64,000 nt of DNA from Coccinella septempunctata (taxonomy: Eukaryota; Arthropoda; Insecta; Coleoptera; Coccinellidae). Within the stretch, counting starts at the first letter, position 1, and each line of letters starts with the position of its first letter. Positions 58,122 through 64,000 of this stretch are shown here, piece by piece. The notes beneath the pieces are model-generated. The model worked only from the letters and a program-made list of their open reading frames with translations, made no database searches and was not told the origin of the DNA. The position numbers and the translations under genes were made by a program. The stretch spans positions 6,859,001 to 6,923,000 of the forward strand of contig NC_058198.1 in NCBI RefSeq assembly GCF_907165205.1. Reading direction: 5' to 3'.

Positions 58122-58305
58122 AAAGGTGCAACCTTTCGGTATTGACGAATTTTCAAGTGACCCCTTATTTTTGAGAAATTTTTGACGATCAACTTTCGAA
58201 ACGTATATCTCTCAGAAAAATGATCGTAGATCCAAATATGATACATATTTGAAAAAAGCAAAGCTTCTAGTAATAAATTTCGAGATTTCATTGAGCTCGG
58301 TGCAG
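58122..58305 (+). repeat. 185 bp repeat unit, right flank of the array
   Basis: It begins GGTGCAACCTTTCGGTATTG then ACGAATTTT, matching the start of the units at 48460, and ends TTTCGAGATTTCATTGAGCT. With the left flank it looks like one repeat locus split by the array. Confidence 0.65.
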
Positions 58306-58470
58306 TGGCGGCTCCATGAGGTATACCTTCATAATAGTAATATAATCTATGTTTGAATGAATTCTTCTTTGAAACTTATGCTTATTATTGAAGAGGGAAA
58401 TGAAATCATTTTTCGATATTCTGAGGAAAGGGGGTGGACATAGCCCCCTTGCCTCCACAGGAATCGCCCT
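58306..58470 (+). mobile_element. Possible small hAT-like element
   Basis: The left end CAGTGGCGGCTCCATGAGG and the right end read in reverse, CAAGGGCGATTCCTGTGGAGG, form an imperfect inverted repeat of about 20 bp. CAGTGGCG-type ends are common in insect hAT MITEs. No clear 8 bp target duplication was seen. Confidence 0.3.
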
Positions 58471-60317
58471 TGAAAACCCCTAGAAAACAAATTCTTGCAA
58501 TGTTCATTCTAGAGTGTGAGAAATGATGTCTCGGAAAAACTAAACCCCATTTCAAGCTATAAGCTATAAATCCGAATAAGAATGGATAAAACTGAAACCC
58601 GTTGAATTGGTGTAACAGTCATCTCAAAATTACTAAACTCGTATTGAGTTTCCCGACCTAATTCCGCTTTATTTTGTCAGTGGGAATTCTCCAATCAAAA
58701 AACGAATTATATTTTGAAGGGAATAAAAGGGGATTTGAAGTTCACGACGAGGTCCAAACATCCTGAAAGTTTTTCACGGTCATGTGACATCATTGCAAAT
58801 CCGAATGACAAATCCTGCAAATCCTTTTTCAGTCTTACGTTTGAGGTTCTGTCAGCTATAGCGTGCGGACTGCTGCACATCAGTCACGTGGAATATGCCC
58901 CATAAAGAGAGTCCATTTGATATGGTTCGCTGAAATTCTGATTCAGTGCGAAGAAGTGATGTTCTTGGGGTTAACGTTTGTCACTCGATTCCCTCAAGAA
59001 TTCGACAATCTTTGAGTGCTGTGAACATGATTCGAGCCGATGATAAATTTCGACTGGAAGCCCTGCAATTTTCACAGACAAATTCACAAGAAGTCGAATA
59101 TGTTTGCAGAATTTTTGCAATTTTAACTACAAGAAGACGATTGAGGTTCCAGGGATTTTTCAGTTTTTTGGAAAAACTAAATCTGTGTGTTCTCTCTACA
59201 TTCATTTAAAAAAATAATTGTCAGTTTTCCTGTGATTTCAGGATGTACACGAAATGAAGAGAAGAATTCGAACAGGGTTTGTCTATCTTATTCCGAATCA
59301 CCCCGCGTGGCCAGTATGAATTGTTCCTGTAACTATTGAAGGGAGTGGAATGTCTGAAAAATGTCACGTATTCCAACAGCGATTCGCTGTCGATTTTTCA
59401 GGAAGAAATTGAAAAACTTCAGTCGATAGATTGGGGTCCGAAAGGCAATCAATAATCGTGTAATAGAAAGTTTAGAAAAAAGGGTAAATGAGGCATCTGG
59501 AAATTTAGTTCAGCGTGTCCAAGCTTTCGGGAATCCCGAGCCAGTGGTTCAGGGGGACATTCGGTAATAAGTCAATGTCACCATTGTAGAGTCAACGAAT
59601 TAGTATTGTTGCAACTCCAGATTGCTAATCCCAGATCATCCTAGCCTTTAATGTGAAACTGGCCGTTTCCGCTCGGATTCTATGTCCCATGTGAGGAGGT
59701 TGCCAAGCCTGCTAGATTAAATGCCGGTTTTCTTCGAAAAAATCACACTTATGTGGAACTACTGAAGCGGTTTTTCCATACAGAAATTGTAGATTGGAAT
59801 GTGAACCGAAATATCGCAGAAATCCTAACACAGTCAGTTCGTATTATTATTCTATTCAGGTGATGATTATTCTTACTCTGTACATTCCGAATCAAAATAA
59901 CTGAACTTAAAAAACTCTGGTTGGATCCTTGAAAAAAATGTATTCCCTCAATATATCCAAAAAATATCGACCCTATAAAATCGGACTACGTTCAAAGCAC
60001 AAGTCTATCAACAGAAGATTGACGATCACATTTCAATCCACGACATCTCCTCACCCTTCAACAAATCCCATTGATGTCCAAGCAGATGTGGCCTTCGTCA
60101 CTATAGATAACCCTATTTGACTACAGCTTCCATTCATTCGTTTTTCAAACCGCACCACAACGTCATGGCAATAGTCTGAATCATTGCCCTGATCATTGAT
60201 TTGAAAGTGATGCGGTCCCTTAAAGCCAAAACTGGAAGGCAGTGACCATCCATCAGTTAACATACAGTGTCCCTTACCCTTGTTGTTTAAGCACACAACA
60301 GATTATACTCTTAATAG
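58471..60317. other. Stretch without recognised features
   Basis: Scattered short frames on both strands, none with a domain or splice context. Confidence 0.5.
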
Positions 60318-61373
60318 TACCAATGTTTCCAGGGAGAGGCAAGACTAGCAACCCACAGGCTCCACCACCTTAACCTAAATGAGCCTGACAAACTCACTTT
60401 CGTGCCCAGTCATCTGTCAGTCCAACTGGAGACTGACGAGGTGATGGACATGAGAACTGATCAAATAATCACTAGAACCAGCACTGATGGAGCCTTCAGT
60501 TCTCTGATTCCAAGCAGAGTTGAATGGCTCTGTCACAAGGAATTCTATCTACAAGGACCTTGCTGGTTTACTGATGGCTCCAGAACCAGTCAGGGATCTG
60601 GAGCCGGAGTCTACAGCCGTAGACCGCTGACTAAACTCAGTACCAGTCTGGGAAAGTCGGCGACAGCTTTTCAGGCAGAAATCTTCGCCATTGATCTGTG
60701 CGCAAGCCATTTACTTGACAGTGGTTGGGCGGGCAGATCAATCAAAATCCTAACGGATAGTCAAGCTGCGATTAAATCTCTCGCGGCAGACAAATGCAAC
60801 TCGGCACAGGTATTTGAACTCACCAAATTAGGAAGTTCAAACAGACTGCAACTGATTTGGGTACCTGGACACTCTGGCTTCAGTGGCAACGATGCATCGG
60901 ATGCTCTAGCCAGAGAAGGCGCAACATCAACGCTTATTGGCCCGGAACCCAGTATAGGAATTTCCAATTCCTTAATCAGGGACCGAAATAACAGCTGGAT
61001 AAGGCAAAAGGTCCTGGAGCACTGGCGCAACCGTCCTGGACTGCGACACTCGCACAGGGCTGTCAGCCCATACACCAGTCGTTGGCTAGGATTTTCTAGA
61101 ACTTATCTGAGATCTATATTGGCGGTTTTCACAGGACACTGTAGACTCAGAGCCCACCTCAAAAAACTTAGCATCGTCAATGACCCGCTCTGCAGACTCT
61201 GCTTAGAAGAAGACGAAACAATTGAGCATATCCTCTGTGACTGCCTGGCGGCAGACAGGGTCAGACATGGAGTTTTTGGCTCTCCGAAGATGATCCTAGA
61301 GGAACTCAAGAATCACTCCCCCTCCGACATCATCTCCTTTTTGGGCAGGATGGGACTGGAGGGAGAGATCTAG
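60318..61373 (+). CDS. LINE ORF2 C-terminus: RNase H and zinc knuckle
   Basis: An open frame of 351 codons is the 5'-truncated end of a Jockey/R1-like retrotransposon polyprotein. From the start: end of the reverse-transcriptase region (GEARLATHRLHHL), then RNase H with all catalytic blocks visible: WFTDGSRTSQGSGAGVYS (D), FQAEIFAIDLC (E), ILTDSQAAIKSL (D) and WVPGHSGFSGNDASDALARE (H, D). Then come FTGHCRLRAHL and a C-x2-C-x9-H-x4-C knuckle (CRLCLEEDETIEHILCDC), and TAG. RNase H removes the RNA template during target-primed reverse transcription. The lack of internal stops makes it the youngest LINE copy here. The cut at about 60318 is typical of abortive reverse transcription. Confidence 0.9.
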   Translation, partial: YQCFQGEARLATHRLHHLNLNEPDKLTFVPSHLSVQLETDEVMDMRTDQIITRTSTDGAFSSLIPSRVEWLCHKEFYLQGPCWFTDGSRTSQGSGAGVYSRRPLTKLSTSLGKSATAFQAEIFAIDLCASHLLDSGWAGRSIKILTDSQAAIKSLAADKCNSAQVFELTKLGSSNRLQLIWVPGHSGFSGNDASDALAREGATSTLIGPEPSIGISNSLIRDRNNSWIRQKVLEHWRNRPGLRHSHRAVSPYTSRWLGFSRTYLRSILAVFTGHCRLRAHLKKLSIVNDPLCRLCLEEDETIEHILCDCLAADRVRHGVFGSPKMILEELKNHSPSDIISFLGRMGLEGEI

Positions 61374-61475
61374 CTCTATGAGCTTGTCTGTGTGCTACAA
61401 TAGACCGCTTGGTCGCAGTGGCAGGTTTGGGTTTATCCGTCCAACACACCCAGCAATCAGTAATCAGTAGTACCA
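61374..61475 (+). mobile_element. 3' UTR of the LINE copy
   Basis: The sequence after the stop ends in a short direct repeat, CAATCAGTAATCAGTAGTA, near 61454-61472, a likely LINE tail. No poly(A) is visible. Confidence 0.5.
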
Positions 61476-61659
61476 ATATTTCTGAAAGAGCCCTATGGCT
61501 ATTGTGGTAGGCATGTTTTAAGTTAATCAGTTTAACTATTTATTCTTAACTAAAAACCATATTGATTTATTGAGATCTTCTTGGAAGCCACTACATCAAT
61601 TTTTAATCCTGTTTGGATATTGAAAGATCCACTTGGTGTTGCTTTTGAGGTCGAAACAA

Positions 61660-62230
61660 CATTACGAAGTAGAACTGTCCAAGAGTTGTAGATTGTAGAT
61701 CGCCTTCCAGTTCTTGCAAGTTCCTAGTCCAAAGCATTTTGCGTTGCCAGCAATGACCAGATGATCTGGAGTTTCATCCTCCTCCACACAGAATCTGCAT
61801 TCGTCAGTTCCTGCTATATCCCTTCATTATATGCTTTCTGAGGCGTCAATGCCCTGTAAGGAGATGTAGCATATTCTTGCGGAGATCCGATTAGTTAGTT
61901 TCTAAGACTCCTTTTGTAATGAGCCAACCCAGGAAGCTTCTGCCAGAGTAATTATCTTCCTCCTGAAACTCTTTTCTATGGGTACATTTAACACAGAAGT
62001 AGACTGGGCCAATGAAAGGTCTTGCTGCTCCTTTTTTCTCCTCCTGTGTTGGCCTGTGTTCATTTTCTTGACTATCACCTTGAGTTTGCTTCGGTAGTCT
62101 CCTTCCATTCTGGAAAGGATGATATAAAAGTTCCGTGTTTTAATCGTAGCCTGACATCTTTCAGAATCACAATCCTGAAAGTTTTTTCCTAGGTTCATTT
62201 CCACACATCCAAGAGTTGCTTCGATCGGTT
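61660..62230 (-). pseudogene. LINE RNase H and zinc-knuckle relic
   Basis: On the minus strand it reads AGTDECRFCVEEDETPDHLV then IAGN near 61805-61738. Upstream, near 62040-61990, lies a degenerate ANT...EKR...FHWPSLLL segment. The zinc-knuckle words match the relic at 11390 more closely than the open copy at 60318. It lies tail-to-tail with that copy. Confidence 0.65.
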
Positions 62231-64000
62231 TGATCCCATATAAATGTCCTTCTGGAAGATCGAACTGTTACAGCCGAACACAGGGCATTCGATGAGTGTT
62301 TTCTGCTGTAAAATGTTTGCCTATGTAGATTGAGCAGACAGGCCGAAGACAAATACAATACGATTACTTGATAGAACCGTAGTATATGGGCTGCCATGTA
62401 GGATTGAGCTCGAGGGCTTGGAGTCAAATCGCGTCAGTGAAGGAGTTGTATTTGCCACAGACAGCAATAATAACAATAATGGATGCATGACTGTGATTTC
62501 CAAACAATGGACCAGCGTACAACGATCCCGTCTGCACTTGACATGTCACTACACGACATGCATATTCTAATCTCGGTGTTGCCACTTGAAGTGATTCTAC
62601 CCTCTGTTCGGGGTAATCTCCAAAGCATCGAAAGGCATTAAGTAATATATTTCAGTGGTATAACGTGGGGGTGCGACTGGAATTGAGGAACGTTTTATCA
62701 TTTCGACATCTTTTATGTCCAGTGAAAGGAGCCATATTAGAAGCACTGAGTGGGAATTTAAAGGAGTTCGCAAACGGAAGACTTATTTCCTAATAGATCT
62801 GCGAAAACAGATACTCACGCTCGAAGTCTCCCGGTAATGTGTTCGAAAAACTATATTCGATTCCTTCCAGAGCTCCATGCCCAGAATTTCACCTCTCTAA
62901 AGGAGAGCTGTCAGCCTTAATGGCTCCATATATGCCGGACAATAGTTCGAAAATGTAACGCTTCTTCGAATAATAAACATGAAATGCTTGAATTTCGAAT
63001 TTACCCCTCGTTTTCTCAATGCAACCTGGCTACGAAATGAACAAATCAAACTGGAAATTTCGTGAAGAGATTAATGAACATTTGTTTTATGTTGTTGTAA
63101 AATTCAACACCATTATTGGATGTTCAATATTATTTCTTTCCCCTGTGCACTTGTGCAGCTCTGAAATAAAATTCAACACACTCCACTTGCTTTTTGGAGA
63201 CACTTTTTGAGTCGTGAAATGAATAAAAATGTTGTAAAAACGCACAATTCTTACAAAACTACACAAAAATTAAAAACAGTTTACTGAAAACGTGTCAAAA
63301 TTTCCCGTACTTTGTTGAAAACTTTTCCATAAATTCTTAAATTGCTTCAGGTTATAGAATAGAACGAGATTCGTGTTTAACATATAAATCATCAAATAGA
63401 AACAATCTCTATGGTTTTCAACTACCACAAGTCGATTCGAAACAAATTCTCATACCTTCTTTTTCCTCTTGTTTGATGAGGAACAATAAAGACTCTCAGT
63501 TGCGTCCGAAAAATATTCAGAAATATTAAAAAGTAAGCTGATTTCGAAAAACAACTTGCCTAGTTGCTGTTTTAGGGTTCTATGAAAAACACGCCGCCAA
63601 AACCACAAAAATGCTGCATTTGAATCATCTAAAAAAATGTTCGACGCCTAAAAAATTTATCCACCCAAGTAGCTTCGCTTTATTGTCTGAATGAATATAT
63701 TGATAGCTATTTGCTCTATTTTCGCCCAATGCATAAAGCACGATTGAAAACGATGAGAGGAAACATCGACTTCGTTTAAACGGGGGTATAATAGTATTTA
63801 CTTTATATCAACAGGAGCTTTAACAGGAGTTAAAAAATAGTGCTGGGGAATGAATCGACTGACAGGAATTTTGAACAAATCCGCTTGCAATACAAAATAT
63901 CAACACTTGATTTTCACCACTGGTTGGCCCATTTTGAACAGAAAGAGCTCAAGAGTATATTAACTATTGAAAACCCCTCTACGTAGGGGGTTATCGATAA
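62231..64000. other. Right-hand flank, nothing recognised
   Basis: The part to about 62640 may be further LINE-derived sequence, but no motif is clear. From 62640 to the edge the DNA is AT-rich, with short random frames only. Confidence 0.45.

Noticed and set aside
60761..61309. Minus-strand frames opposite the LINE RNase H
   Set aside because: They are antisense shadows of the plus-strand LINE frame, which carries all recognised motifs.

Overview
The window is animal nuclear DNA, and the gene content points to an insect. It holds a multi-exon immunoglobulin-superfamily gene of the Dpr-interacting protein (DIP)/lachesin type, with consensus GT-AG introns of up to 16 kb. Around it lies AT-rich sequence full of decayed mariner, Tc1 and LINE copies. 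A beetle is plausible from the repeat style, but the species cannot be read from the sequence.

All host coding sequence that I can defend is on the minus strand. The main gene runs from 40827 down to 4083 in seven recognisable exons: 40827-40715, 24665-24480, 22015-21814, 10579-10448, 9626-9507, 5765-5595 and 4411-4083. Their splice phases match at every junction. Together they give about 416 residues: three Ig domains, then a basic/proline stalk and a short hydrophobic C-terminal tail. The signal-peptide exon was not found; it lies upstream of 40827 or outside the window. A second minus-strand reading frame starts at 169 and runs off the left edge.

The introns and the 23 kb upstream flank are mostly repeats. 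There are three copies of one mariner family, at 17709-18913, 28354-29451 and 52260-53548, each disabled in a different way. One almost full-length Tc1-type element lies at 39111-40489, with two Tc1 relics at 24060-24430 and 44480-45010. Three copies of an approximately 870 bp non-autonomous element with long terminal inverted repeats lie at 5816, 26769 and 41496. Another inverted-repeat element is at 47734-48421. Many LINE 3' ends occur on both strands; the best, at 60318-61373, keeps an open RNase H domain and zinc-knuckle tail.

The right part contains a 3.4 kb satellite-like array (54711-58121) of seven head-to-tail units of 493-495 bp. It is bordered on both sides by pieces of a different repeat family. 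The far right (62.6-64 kb) and several intron stretches show nothing I recognise. I found no CRISPR array, no bacterial operon, no tRNA or rRNA, and no convincing new multi-gene system. The observations most worth a second look are the DIP-like gene with its possible alternative 3' exon, the structure of the satellite array, the inverted 655 bp duplicate pair, and the long-TIR element families.
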